Shown in pieces: positions 51,518 through 63,720 of a stretch of DNA of 64,000 bases. Under the pieces are notes generated by a model that was given only the letters and a program-made list of their open reading frames with translations, was not told the origin of the DNA and searched no databases. Position numbers and translations under genes: made by a program. How positions within the stretch are numbered: position 1 is the first letter of the stretch; each line of letters begins with the position of its first letter. The stretch comes from Lingula anatina (taxonomy: Eukaryota > Brachiopoda > Lingulata > Lingulida > Lingulidae), in assembly GCF_001039355.2 (NCBI RefSeq), contig NW_019776140.1:26460-90459 (forward strand), read 5' to 3'.

Positions 51518-52794
51518 CAGTGTTTCCCCTGCACTTAAATGAGCGAGGCGCCCGCCTCGCTGATATTTGCAAGCGCCTCGCTGAAATTTGTCAAAAGCAC
51601 TGCCTCGCTGGGCTATATGGAACCACAAAGTATATTTTCACTCATGCTAACTGAAAATTATATTTATTTCTAAGCAAATATGGCATTTTCTGTTTACATA
51701 CGTAATCCCATGCTTCTGAGCACTTGATTTAGTAGTAACAGAAATACACATGCGCGTATGCCTAAAAATAACCAGCAGTTACTATCTCCCTGTGAGTGCC
51801 TCGTTTTCGCAGTTCTGTGCCTTATTTGAAGTATAAGAGACAGAGCGAAACGAGGCAACTGTTCTTGACACCATTTAATCACGTGTCAAAAATACACTTT
51901 CTCTATCACTTCATGTTCCGAAATTCAGACCGCCTGTTGTTTGTTTTTATAGTTTACGAATATTCACTGATAAAAAAGGAGCAAATAAAGTGGACTTCGT
52001 TGATTTTATAAACTTGGAGAAGATTTTCTATTGATTTACGGGTGAGTTTTGTGAAAGCAGTAGCGTTGTAAAACTGGGTCACGTCAGTATTTCGCGTGGA
52101 AACCTATGCATTGAATATGAATTTCCATGACTGAATAGAACCATATAGATGAATAAACGAAGAACTAAAATTGATGATAAGTGTGATTTTCATCTCTTTA
52201 ATTCCGAAGAATTCATTTAACGGTGTTTGAAGTTGTTGATTATAAATTACATCTCAAACTACGTATAACTAGTTGCGGCAGTTTTATATTAGGATGAAGC
52301 GCTCTCACACGCAAAGTCAATTGACCAGTTACTTTCACAAGAATGTGAAAACGGTAAAAACAACATATTTTATCAATTTTTTGGTCAATTTAAAAATAAT
52401 TCAATGTAGTAAGCCCTTTTTCTCGTTTCTTGTAAGTATTAAAGTAGTTAACTTTTTTTTTTTTTTTTTTTGAAAGTATTAACTTTTTTTTTTTTGAAAG
52501 AGTATGTTCTATAAACTGAAAAGGACTAAACTGAGTGAATGCACAGACTGGAAAATAAATTTTGTCCAAACCTTTGTTATGTCATTACTGAATTTACTCC
52601 TCAAAACATCTAAAACAAGACAATTCAGTACCACATAAAATGTAAAAAAGTCAGTTCTAAATACCCTAAAATGCACCAAATTGCACCTCGATTTAAAAAA
52701 TTTTCCAGGGGGGGCATGCCCCCCCACCCCCCTAGTATTGCTGGGATCGCGGACTGCCTACCACCTCGCATAGCTTGAGAGCCAGGGGAAACAC
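51518..52794. mobile_element. hAT-like non-autonomous element, 1277 bp
   Basis: Inverted ends CAGTGTTTCCCCTG (51518-51531) and CAGGGGAAACACTG (52781-52794), with CATACG repeated on both sides (51512-51517 and 52795-52800). The uninterrupted host repeat at 46843 reads CCATACGAATG, which confirms a 6 bp target duplication. Just inside the left end is a 9 bp stem hairpin AGCGAGGCG/CGCCTCGCT (51542-51561). No transposase is seen. Confidence 0.8.
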
Positions 52795-53039
52795 TGCATA
52801 CGAATGTGCTTACTCCAGCTGGTGGTACAATATCGGGAGGCGGTATCGCCTCTCTGATCCTCTAGCTATGTTGCGTAATCAAAACATTAGATAAAACTTA
52901 CCTGAAATTCATTCAGATAACCAGTGTTTGCCTCTTAGGAAAATAAGTTGCTGGACCGAAGATCCAACTATCTTGAAAAGTAGCTGGCCTGGACAGAATG
53001 TCTGATGGGTGGGAAAACATCTCAGCCCATGCTGAAAGT

Positions 53040-53430
53040 TGTCTGCCCCGGGCAGACGGTCCAGCCTTAATTTCTATTTAGTAGGTTTTGCAGGTAGAAG
53101 CCCAGCCTTCCCCTGAAGGCTATCATGCCTTCATCCACACGTGTGTTTTGGTCTGGCTTGTAATTTTGAAGGCATTTCTGATTAATATTTTCCAAAATGA
53201 CATGTAACAGACTGTCATGTTCAGGTTCCCCTCTAACTGGGATATCATCTGCCCAAGTCCTGTTAGCATGGATATATCTTTTTGTATTTTTTCAAATCTG
53301 TGTCTTGTCATTATTGTAGGAATAAAAAGATTACCTAAAAGGTAATCGTTTGACCAGTTCTGGTCGTAGCTTACTGGTAGATGAGCTTTTACCAACCTTA
53401 ATGGCTGTCGTGAAAAAAATAACTGCACAT
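53040..53430 (-). pseudogene. piggyBac-like transposase fragment
   Basis: The minus strand reads YDQNWSNDYLLGNLFIPTIM, TRHRFEKIQKDI, then in another frame LENINQKCLQNYKPDQNTRV and DEGMIAFRGRLGF. These match the piggyBac pattern xxMSRxRFxxIxxxLHF ... YxPxxxxSIDExMIxFKGR. Frameshifted and stopped, so inactive. Confidence 0.68.
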
Positions 53431-55309
53431 GTGTTCAACATAATTTTTTGCCATAGAAAACACTTATCAAAAAATTGTGCTTTACCCAACCCTATTCAAT
53501 ATAGGTATATATACGTGCAGTGTAGTAGTTACTACAGTTACTGTATAATGTAGTACACATGCTTTGTATGCTTTTCTAAAAATAGTGAAATTACTGACCT
53601 AAAGAATGCTCCTAGCTCAGATGAACTTTTTGAACCATTTTGCCTCTAAAATCACTTGTTCCTTGAGAGATTTCCAAAAAAAAGTTATTATTTACCCTAC
53701 CCTAATATCATTCTGTTGTATTTTAAAAAACGTGAAAATTTTGACAGCAAACTAGTTCATGCACACATAAATATATATTCAACACAATGACTAACTAGCA
53801 TGTATGAGACAACTAATTACTTGAAGTATATACTTTTCTGTGAGTGAAGACTTGGCACTTTGATATAATTGAGTTCAGGTTATGAGTTTCCTTTTGTTAG
53901 CAGATGTCTTCGAGTTGTTTAATAAAATGGTCTTCTGTTTTATATGTTGTTCTCTCAGTTAGAACTATTACAATCCTAGTAATTAAGCAGCTATCTTCAG
54001 GTGTAAAGTGTTCCTGCTTGCAGTGCCCTTATTTATTTATATAATATGTTAGCTGATTATGATATTGCTTTATTTAATCATAATTCTTTTACCATGGGCC
54101 TATAGGTTGTACTAGTATGCTTGATTTGGTCTTAAAGTGCAATTTTAGATCACAAATGATCTTACACGGTCTTAATCATTACAGCAAAAGTCTTAAAATG
54201 GACTGAATCTGCTTTTAAGATAAAAAATGCAGACTTTACGAAAGGCGTCGGACCGTCATACATGCCTGGCAAATTTCATCTCAGTCTGATAAAATATCCT
54301 GCATCGTTGGTCCTTATGTCCTGCGAGTTTTCAAGCTGACTAGGAATGTGTAAATATAAGGAATACGTTGTCTCTTTTCTGGACAATTTTACTTCATTTG
54401 AAAAGAAAGATGGGATGAAAATCCCAGGGAGTTCCCAGCTAATTATACATAATTTATTAACCTCAGTTTCACTCACAAATACTATTTTGTGACTGTCTAA
54501 GGTTGGGGAAATTCCTAGATGACATAATGTACACTCTCTTTTTCGTTTTCGTGATACCCTTACAGGACAAAACGGCCGCAACATGTGCTCATGTTTTTGC
54601 ATTTTTTACAGACTTGATCCTCTGTTTCTTCATTATCAGTTGTGCACAGTTTTCGTGGCTAAGCCTTTTGTTGAGAAAACTGACGTTTTTGAACTTAAAA
54701 TACTTTGTTGGTGTACAGTGAGGCAAAAATGAAAACTAAATGTGGAAGAGATCGGAAGTTTACTAAAATTGGAATGAAGGTAGGCCCTGGCAGACTTATA
54801 ATCTGGAGGAGAGGAAAACTTTATTAATTTGTCGTATTTTCAAGCTTGTCAGACCGAATGTCTGACAGGTTTTTGGCCTTTTGTAAAGTCTGAAATTGAT
54901 CTAACTACTTATGTGATGAAGAAGTTTCCTCCCCTCACAATGGAAGACACCTCTGCTCACAATAGGAGAGCTTGTGAGGGGAGACAATAGAAGTCAGTCC
55001 AGTAATGGTCTTAGACTGGGTTCCCATACTTAGATCGATCCATCTGGATCGACTTAACTCCCTAGGGGTTCACGCTAAATTGCTATTAGCTCTAGAGGCT
55101 TCAATGTCTGCCGCGCCTACGGAATCAGCTAGGGGTAAAGATAATTACCTCTAAACAGTTTTACTAGGTGTGACAGATGTTTAAACCGGTTAGTTTGATA
55201 GCAATTTAGTGAGATTCCCCAGGGAGATAGATTGATCCAAATATCTGTGGGAATGGTCCCTTACTAATGGTTTAAGACCATGTAAGATTGTGATCTGAAA
55301 TTGCACTTA
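53431..55309. other. Repeat-like, no supported gene
   Basis: No exon I can defend. A minus-strand frame at 54276-54602 and a plus-strand hydrophobic frame at 54503-54721 lack recognisable domains. The short palindrome GTCAGACCGAATGTCTGAC occurs near 54849. Confidence 0.35.
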
Positions 55310-56177
55310 AAGAAGGACGGAAGTACATACGTTTTTTTATGTAGTCCGACTGAGTAATTTTTTAATATTCGAGTCCCGGGAATCCCGTTTCCGGGCGATA
55401 GCCTGATGTGATGTAATTGACGATAATGCAAAACAACTCACCTGAACGCGACTGCCTAACACTCGCTGAAATGGAAATGACGTAACATATTTGGTATACT
55501 CGCTTCACCATCATGCTGCTGAATAGTTTTGGAAGTTTGAAGCGGGTTGTGTTTCTCATCATTCTAACTGAAACAAGTTGAAGAGAGGCAAAGGACGCTA
55601 TTGTGTGGTGCATGGAAGCAACAGTACTAGTTTCTCTATTGATGAAGTTTTGTTTCATTTCTTTCGGGTAAAAAATAGAAATTGAGAAGACGGATCAATT
55701 TTGTTTGCGTGCCACGTAAAGATTTTGATCTGCCGTCGAAGACGATGCGGATATGTGAGAAACAATTTGAGATTCGCGCTACCTGATATAGTAACGACAA
55801 TTGAAAACATTGAAAAAGAAGCAGAAATGTAAAATTTTGCTGACAGAGATAGTTACGACCACTCGCCTGCATACCAAGATATTCATCATACAGAGGCACA
55901 AGGTATCATAAATTGTAATTAGAATGCAGTCTTCAATAAGTACTTCCATTACTTTTTTATTTATGATAAGTTTATATGATTTGAAACTAACTGATGACAC
56001 TCAGTATACCAGTAAAGGGCAGAAGCTGTGTAGATTTTTTAAATCACTTGTTCAGATTATCTTTTTACCCTACCTATAGTTTACTTCTGTGTGTGTGAGT
56101 GTATTTTAATAGAAAATATTTGAATTGTGTTATTAAATCTGTCCACATTTACGTAGAATGTTTTCTTATATTTTCAG

Positions 56178-56264
56178 ATACTAGTAACAAGAGGGACCCA
56201 GCTGAAGGGAATGAAGGTCCAATATCATTTGCTGTTCAGTCTAAGCCTAAACTTCAATGTAAAG
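56178..56264 (+). CDS. Possible internal exon (phase 1-1) on the plus strand
   Basis: Bounded by a TTATATTTTCAG acceptor and an AAAG/GTGGGA donor, symmetrical phase 1. It encodes about 29 residues (TSNKRDPAEGNEGPISFAVQ ...). The phase would allow splicing to 58812-58945. It lies inside the inverted-repeat element, which makes a host exon less likely, and the sequence has no family similarity that I recognise. Confidence 0.3.
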
Positions 56265-57196
56265 GTGGGAAAGCCTCATTATATATTAGTTCATTTTGTG
56301 TACTTTAACTTATGACAATTGCATTGATTATTATTATTTTTTTTTTATTGCCACAGATGTCCAGACAAACAGAAATGCAATATGTCACATGCAGAATATT
56401 CTGGTCACATCATGTATGCCTCTGACAAATCTCTTCAGCAGCACTTGGTCAGGATTTACATTGAATTGAGTTCATAATGGATTTGAATTACTTTAAATCA
56501 TTTTAATTACTTAAAAAGTACATCGTTTTAGGTTTTGTCCACTGACTGCTGACCATTGAAGACCGTTGAAGAAAATTCAGTGACATACCTCTGGTGGGAA
56601 TAGCCCCACCCCCTTTGACAGCACAATACAGGAGACCACAATTTTGTAAGACTATGTCTCGATTTAACAAGTGAAGGGCAGCTCTTTTGCAAGCTTTGAA
56701 AATTTCTATGTATATTTGACTTAGAACCAAAATGTTATAGGGTCCACAGAAGCACCAAATAGAGAGATTATGTTCATAATTAATTTTGACACCCTTCAAT
56801 ATATGAAAGCAAAACATGAAAACATTTTACATGAGATGGATATTTAATATGCATTTGTACCATGTGAAACTTAGAGTTCAAGCCTTAATTCATATGTCAT
56901 GAAGTCTAAAATATTGTGCAATAAACTTGCAAATGAAATGTGTATAATAAAGTGTACTGTGAGATAATCATATAAATTCAATTTGAACTTCTTTTATCTT
57001 AAGCTTATCCCATAATAGTAGTGTGGAAAAATAAAACTGACTTAATATAATGGAAAAGCTGGACAAGATTTTACTATTAAGATTTCTATATGACACTTGT
57101 GATAAATGAGTGTATACAGTATATATTTTTATTCTTTGATGATGAACCATTTTTTTATACAAGATCAACTCTACGTCACTTCAGTCCTTGTGCACG

Positions 57197-57993
57197 TTAA
57201 TGGAATAGAAGTAAATCCAAGTTAGGCAATTTTAACTCTGTGTGATGTCCACTTGATGTAAGCATGCTTCTAATCTTAATCAATGCACAAGCAGGTAGGG
57301 GGACCCTGCATTCTTTTCCCCCAAAGAAATCTGCACCGCCACACCACTTGGCAATAAGATATGTTAAGATATTTCCTGTAAGAATATAATACAATTGCCC
57401 AGTTAGTTTCATGACAATAAATGAAAACAAAATATTATATATTCCATTCGGGTGAATTAAAAGCAATGTATACATTTCAATAAAATATAGACGAAGATTT
57501 AGAGAATTTCAGAATTGTGCTGATGGTAGTATTGCTTGAGTAACTGATTGAATATGTTTACATGTACCATATGTCTGATTTACTGTATGATTTACTTGAA
57601 TTACTATTTCCTGTGCTGAAAGCATGCGACAGCCCTGATCAAATCCTGAGTGCATGGTGATAAAACAAACACCACCTTTCTTCAAAAAATAAATAAAAAA
57701 ACGCTGGTAAATTAGGTTACACATGGCATATATGTATGATAGACATGCACACATAATTTACATAACTTATTTAATTCTAAATGTTACGTTTTGCTCCTAT
57801 TCCTGAAGTATTTTGCATAATACTTCTAATGTTATATTACTTATCACTAAGGAAGTAAATATAGAACTTGTAAACTGGAAGTGACACCAGTGACACCGCC
57901 GTCTCCCTCGTCTTCAGAGTCTGACTGAAAGGGTTCAAATTGTAAGGGAGTACCGACTGTGTCAAGCTTCGGACGCTTGCCGTGCTCGCTCAT
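57197..57993 (-). CDS. P2X7 cytoplasmic (ballast) domain-like protein, 3 exons
   Basis: Minus-strand exons 57868-57993, 57568-57679 and 57197-57375 agree in phase (0, then 1). The product is about 138 residues. It starts with a short basic/acidic N-terminus (MSEHGKRPKLD, FEPFQSDSEDEGDGG). Then comes CFITMHSGFDQGC...QEIVIQVNHTVNQTYG, matching CITxHxxFxxxCL...YxxxYG of the P2X7 intracellular domain. Last is AKWCGGADFFGGKECRVPLP and ACALIKIRSM, matching RWxWGxLGxxxRVxLPxCxxxKIRxxFP. The family's cysteine cluster (CxCxxC...CC) between the first two parts is absent. The first donor (CAA/GTTCTA) is weak, so a cysteine exon may be lost or missed. In invertebrates this domain occurs in many standalone and transposon-associated proteins. 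Function unknown. An alternative start is 12 bases upstream. Confidence 0.55.
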
Positions 57994-58811
57994 TTCTTTC
58001 ATCATCTACGTCGTCCAGACCATAGTCCGACACGTGAATCTCCCTACCAACTCAGTCGCAGACAGTGTAGGCCATACCCCTGACGTCATCTCGCAGTGGC
58101 CTCGATTTCGGCTATTTCCAGCCTTCCTCCAAACGAGCGGTTTTCACAGGTGAGAACCCGTGCATTCAATGCGCTATAAATAGGTCACTAGTGTACGTAT
58201 TGAAGTCGCGCTTTCGGCGAGTGATATAAGAAAATACACTATCGGACTACATAAAAAAACGTATGTACTTCCGTCCTTCTTGAAAGATCAAATCAGATGC
58301 ACTGGGGAGGGTGCAACTTTTTGCCAGGAAAGGCCCACTCTGAATTCAGTTTTATTCCATGTTCTGTGCCATTTTCTCAGATTTTATCAGCTAAGGGTTA
58401 GAAAGATATAATTTTTTTTTTTTTCAGAAAAATTAAATAATCTCTCTTTGAAATTGCTGGTGGTAGACTTGGCTTTCCTTGTTTTTATATAAAAGAAAAA
58501 TCCCAGCTAGTCAGTAATGGATACTTGTGTTTTGATGGTTGGTAAAAAAAAGACATTGTGAACAGTGAAAAACTACTCCTTTTACACAGTCCGTACCTAT
58601 TATTGAGGTGAAAACTAACAGTCGGAGAGTAATTGATTTTAAGACTTCACCATCCATTTTGTCTATATGTCATTGTATCTGTTGCCTTGGATATATTTTT
58701 TTTATTTTCTGAAAGATTATTAAACTGGCTTCTCTCATGCACTTTGTTGGATAGAGAGCAATATTATGCCTCAGCATAAGTAAGAATTTGGATTTCCCCT
58801 TTTACTTCTAG

Positions 58812-58945
58812 GCAATCCCACTAAACCACCAGATTCTGGTCAGCCTGCGTTCCCTTGGTGGGCTGGGCTCCTTATCGGTATTTCCTGCGTGGCAGTGATA
58901 GGACTCATCATCTTTTTTGTCATGAGATTTAAAAAAAGATCGTGA
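58812..58945 (+). CDS. Terminal exon encoding a transmembrane anchor and short basic tail
   Basis: After a TTACTTCTAG acceptor, the exon (phase 1) encodes NPTKPPDSGQPAFPWWAG, a single hydrophobic helix LLIGISCVAVIGLIIFFVM and RFKKRS followed by TGA. This is the typical C-terminus of a type I membrane protein. AATAAA occurs at 59224. The upstream exons are not identified: 56178-56264 has the right phase but sits in the inverted-repeat element. Partial gene, function unknown. Confidence 0.5.
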
Positions 58946-59913
58946 TAGATGTGGCAGTGAGTTAAAGACATCCCAGAGATATAGTGGGGAAAGGGAAGTT
59001 GCGCACCAGAAATTTGCAGATGTAGCTGCATCAAAAGCAATTTGAAGACAAATTAGTGATACGTGTTATACCTTATTAAACATGTATTGGCTTCCCTGAA
59101 ATGGGATGTTGTTATTAGTACATTATTGAGAAGTATCTGGTACACAAGCAAACTCATAACCTGTAACTGTTGTTGAATTTAACAGTTCATTTTTTCCCTA
59201 CAATATCAATATTCCCTCTATAAAATAAACTTTTGTCCACCTCTCACACTTCTGAGCATCTTACTGTTTTACCCAATTATTTTACCAACAATGTGATTTT
59301 GCTAGATATATACACTGTAATCTATCTGTAGTTTGTAGAGAGTTCTTTTGAAAGATTTAATCTGCATACTTGTTAATGAATATGTTTGTTATTTTATTGT
59401 CAACTACTCCAACCTAAAACATACATTTGAAAATTCAAGATGTCCTGATGTATTGGTGAATTTATTCAAGTATTTATAATTGCAAGCAACATCATGTAGT
59501 GATCCTATTCTAAACCAATTTTAATGTTACTAGTAAACTTGCCACTAAACAAGAATTGAAAATGATGTGCTGCATGTTAATTTATTTGAAAAGAATCACT
59601 TAAGTGACTGCTTACTGAACATAATGCATATTATTTGTGTGCTGTGTATAAATGTGAACGGAGAAATGTCTTTTGTTGTTAGAAAACTAGGTAGATCTCT
59701 CTATCTCACATGGACAGTGGTTGTTAAAATAACTTATATCAATCGGTAGATGGGCCATTAGATTGAGCAAGTGATATGCATGTTGTTTTTATATGTGGTA
59801 GAGATTAAACTTTTTTTTTTTTTTTTTTGGGGGGGGGGGGAGAGTATACACAATTTTCTTGATTGATACAAAGAAAAGTTGAACTAGAAGTAGACCAGAT
59901 TTGACTCCTTAAC

Positions 59914-61748
59914 CAGTGTATGAAATTCAGGGAAATTACTAGCCAGACCGCCGGGCAGGTAACTCTGAAAAGTTACCTGCCCGGCCATGTAGTTACCTGC
60001 CCTAGTTATGATAACCCCTAGAGTTAAGAGAGGTACATGTAGGTCCTCTATTATGATCTGTGTACAAAGCGCAGCACGAGGTGGGAGTATTCATCACATA
60101 TACTGTACTGCTTTTTTTACATATTACCGTTAAAACTGTCTTTTTGCCGGAACCATCATACCCACACCGATATGTTAAGGAAAGTATAAGGTCTTATTCC
60201 TGATGCTGAGGGGGTCTAGAATGCATTCTTGGGAGAGTAATTTGGAAATGAAAGGGCAATATCATACCTTATGCATGGAAATTTAGAAATTGTTTGGAAT
60301 TTCTACTGAATGATATCTTGTCAGTATTGGATTTAGAGGGGGTCATGGGGCTCCTGACGCCCCCCTTTTAATTTCTGTAAAAAAACTCACCTCTTGAAAT
60401 AAGACTTTCACTAGTTGAATCATAGTTCTAAACCATACCAAATGGCACCATTCACCATTTAAAATACAAAAAATTTTCAGGGCCCTTTAGCGGGCGGGGG
60501 AGGTCAATTCAGTTTATGTTCACCTTGCAGGCTGTCTCATTTCCTTTTCAATAATTTATTCATAACTTTTATTCCGATTTCGTGATATCATTTGATCATA
60601 ATTTTTGCTTTTCTGTATAGCAACAAGTATGACCAAATATATATATATTGTTTTCAAATAAATCGATCTCTGTGCTAACAATGAAGAAGAAAGAATATAA
60701 CACGTAGGGTCCCTTTGAATATCGCTTTTAAGCTTTAAAAAGGGGTCGGGAACGGTCCTGCACGCCAATGGCCCATAGACAGTCCTGAGGGCCCCGTATC
60801 CCGAAAGCATTGCTTATTGAGAATATAGCTATATATATCACATAGAGGCTACAATATATTATATGGGGCGAGTATGGGTGAGTTATTGGATCGAGATGCT
60901 TGCGCTAGGTCGCAATGCGTGATACTTTCGAGTTACGGTTTTACAAAAAATGTTGCCGCTCGATTAATTGCAAATCGAAGTCACCTTTCCATTGGTCCCA
61001 ATTTGTTCTCTTTCATTTGGTTCTGTCGTAATCTTTGTTAGTTTTATTTCTTTCCTCAATTGTTTTTCTTTTGTGAACTTCTCTATCGGACTTGATAGAA
61101 TTTTTTCATTTTTGACAGCCCAAGATGAAAGCACGTGGGAAAAGAACTACATCTGACGCACGGCGTAAACTCGTACGTTCACTCATAATTTTGGGATTCA
61201 AATTTTTAGTAAAATTCTCCTTTAATTTGCCTCCGTTGCCTTTATTACTGTTGATTATAAGCACTTCATGTACCTATAAGTCTATTTAATCAATATCATA
61301 ACTTTTTATACTTTCACATTTTTATTACTCTCAACCTACAAATTGCTACTCGCGGTATCTCCTCTACACAAAACAATGACGTAACGTTATCTGCTGTGCA
61401 CTGAAGCTGGTTAAGAACAATGTGCCTCATTTCAAATTGTCTTTCAACTTCATATCACACAGACGGAACTTCGAAAACGAGGCCACTGAGAGGGAGACTG
61501 TTGGTTACATTTCGATACGAGCGTTCGATTGCAAGCTATGGTTAGTTCTTTGCTTCTATGAAAGTGGGTGAAAACAGTGAGTTTATTTGATATTTTGCTG
61601 AAATCGCTTCTGAACATAGACAAAATAAAAGGTGAAAATAGGCTGTAAAAATAGCCAGCCCGTCGGGCGGGTAATCTGCAAATCTTACCCGCCCGGCCTG
61701 AAAGTTACCAGCCTCGGGCTGGCGGGCAGGCGGCCATTTCATACACTG
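59914..61748. mobile_element. hAT-like non-autonomous element, 1.84 kb
   Basis: Inverted ends CAGTGTATGAAAT (59914) and its complement (ending 61748), with CCTTAAC on both sides (59907-59913 and 61749-61755), giving a 7-8 bp target duplication. Just inside the left end is a perfect 14 bp stem hairpin CCGGGCAGGTAACT/AGTTACCTGCCCGG (59951-59984). Just inside the right end is an 11 bp stem hairpin CGGGCGGGTAA/TTACCCGCCCG (61664-61695). No transposase recognised. Confidence 0.82.
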
Positions 61749-63240
61749 CCTTAACCCTTATATCTCTTCCACCAATGGGAATCATCCAAAATAGCCCATG
61801 GCAACATATTGCGACTTTGCCTATATAAAGGCAAGCAATATTTGTGGGATTTTGAAGAGAGTGAAGTCATTTCCCTCACAATTACCACCCAACCCCAACT
61901 CTATATTTCTAATTATTGAATGTTACTACATATATGAAGTGATGTGACGATTAGATCTATCTGTCAAGTAGAATACCCAAGCAACAGGTGCACATAGTGT
62001 AGTAAATATTTATCTTTTTGTTAAATAATTTTTGTAACCTTATGCTTTAAATAAATTTCTGTAGTAGGTGTATCTGTAAAGGAGTGTACAGCGAATTATT
62101 GAAAGATACAGTGGTTAATCTTTGGAGAAATAGAATAGAGTTGACAGTTTGTTTTGAACTTAGCATGCAGTTTTCTATGTGACAAATAAATCATTGAAAA
62201 TAAATCTTGAAGCTTTGCTCTGTCAAAAAAAAAAACAATGGCTCCCTTCGGGATATTTAAAGCATTTTTTAAACTATGCGATAGGATAGAGAAATTCATC
62301 TTTGGATTTTTAAATGAAAGTAAGGGCTCATTTCCAATAAAACTATCATTCTGTGTAGATTGTTCCAACTCCAGGGGGACCCTCACTGTATGCAATTATG
62401 TACATTGACACACCTCCTTTTGGCACTGAGGTGAATACAGAAAAGCTGATGATTACATGAGGACGTTGGAAACAAGAGGAGGTGTTAATCTGATTTCATC
62501 CAACAAGAGTCCCAGCAGACTTGCATTGTTACATAGAATGTTAGTTTTATTGGGAATGAGGCCTAAGAAATATTCCAGTGCAAACCCAAAGTATTGTTGT
62601 ATTCAACAAAGGAGCTGGTTTTGCCAGTTGAGATTGAAATCCAGATAGACTGTGCTTTTATGAACCTGGCTATAGGCAACATGCCAATAGAATTTGGTCT
62701 TGGTAATTGGCAATTATTGAAATGCCTAAATAATCAAAGAAGTATACAAAAAATAACGTGTTCTGCTATTTTTAGTGTCTCCCAACTAAGTCTTTAAAAT
62801 AATTGTACAAGAAGTTAGACTACCAAAACATATATGGTTATAGAATATACCAGTTGCTGATATAATTAAACCACATTACAAAGCCTGCCTTATAATTAAA
62901 CAGAATGCTTTTTACAAACTTAAGCCTGAGAAATATAAGCACAAATGCCTAAAGTAAATACTTCAGCCACATTTAAGCATCCCAATGTAAAATTAGAAGG
63001 CAAGAGCACCAAAAAATCTTTAAAAAAATCCGCTCATCTACACATTCTGTACATTTTGTATGAGCCGGAGATTGTTGAGAGTGCATTTATGCTGTATTAA
63101 TATGCAGTATGGAAAGTAAAATATATGTGTGCACTATTTGTGTTTGTCTTGATACTTTTTCTGTAAATATCAATTATTTTTATATTCTGATTGGTCTGCC
63201 TGTCCGTGTCGACTCTGTTGCTATCGCTGTCCTGACTGCC
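61749..63240. other. No supported gene
   Basis: AT-rich sequence with short open frames only. I recognise no domain, RNA or terminal repeat. Confidence 0.4.
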
Positions 63241-63241
63241 A

Positions 63242-63720
63242 CCCCATAACTTCCAAACCGTATTTTTGTTTACTTTAAATTGACCAAGTGGCTTTGTTTG
63301 ATAAAGAGGCAGGTTGCTTTCAAAATTCAGCATGATTGGTTTACATTTGCGGTAATTATTCTGGTTTTTTGCACAGTTTTTGTGATGGTCCCCCATAACT
63401 TCCAAACTGTATTTTTGTTTTACTTTCAAATTACTGAGTGGCTTTATTCGCAAAAGAGGCAGGCTGCATTCCAAAATGGGAATTATCAGTATACATTTAG
63501 GGTAATTATTCTGGTTTTTGCACATTTTTGGTGACGTTCGCCCCATAACTGCCAAACATATTTTTGTTTTACTTTATATCTACCAAGTGGCTTTGTTTGA
63601 TAAAGTGGCAGGTTGCTTTTGAAATTCTGCATGATCAATGAACATTTACAGTAATTGTTCTTTTTTTTATGCAAAATTTTGGTGACATTCACCCCATAGC
63701 TGCCAAATCTTATTTTGGTT
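63242..63720 (-). repeat. About 150 bp tandem repeat, roughly 3.3 copies
   Basis: Units begin at CCCCATAACT (63242, about 63391, 63541 and 63693) and include GTATTTTTGTTTACTTTAAA, AGTGGCTTTGTTTGATAAAG and AGGCAGGTTGC. The minus strand is open through several units (repeating KQKYxWxLWG and NNYxKC phrases), but that follows from the period being close to a multiple of three. It ends in a GC-rich segment with a CCAGCG/CGCTGG dyad at about 63740-63765. Confidence 0.85.

Larger units (their letters stand above)
55310..58281. mobile_element. 2.97 kb element bounded by perfect 40 bp inverted repeats
   Basis: Positions 55310-55349 (starting AAGAAGGACGGAAGTACATA) and 58242-58281 are exact inverted copies over 40 bp. 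Neither end shows a clear target duplication, so the element type is unassigned. It encloses the P2X7-like gene on the minus strand near its right end. It could be a cellular-gene-carrying DNA transposon, or a host locus framed by two inverted MITE ends. Confidence 0.65.

Noticed and set aside
54276-54602. 108-residue minus-strand frame with CTLCHLG
   Set aside because: No recognisable domain; probably part of decayed transposon sequence.
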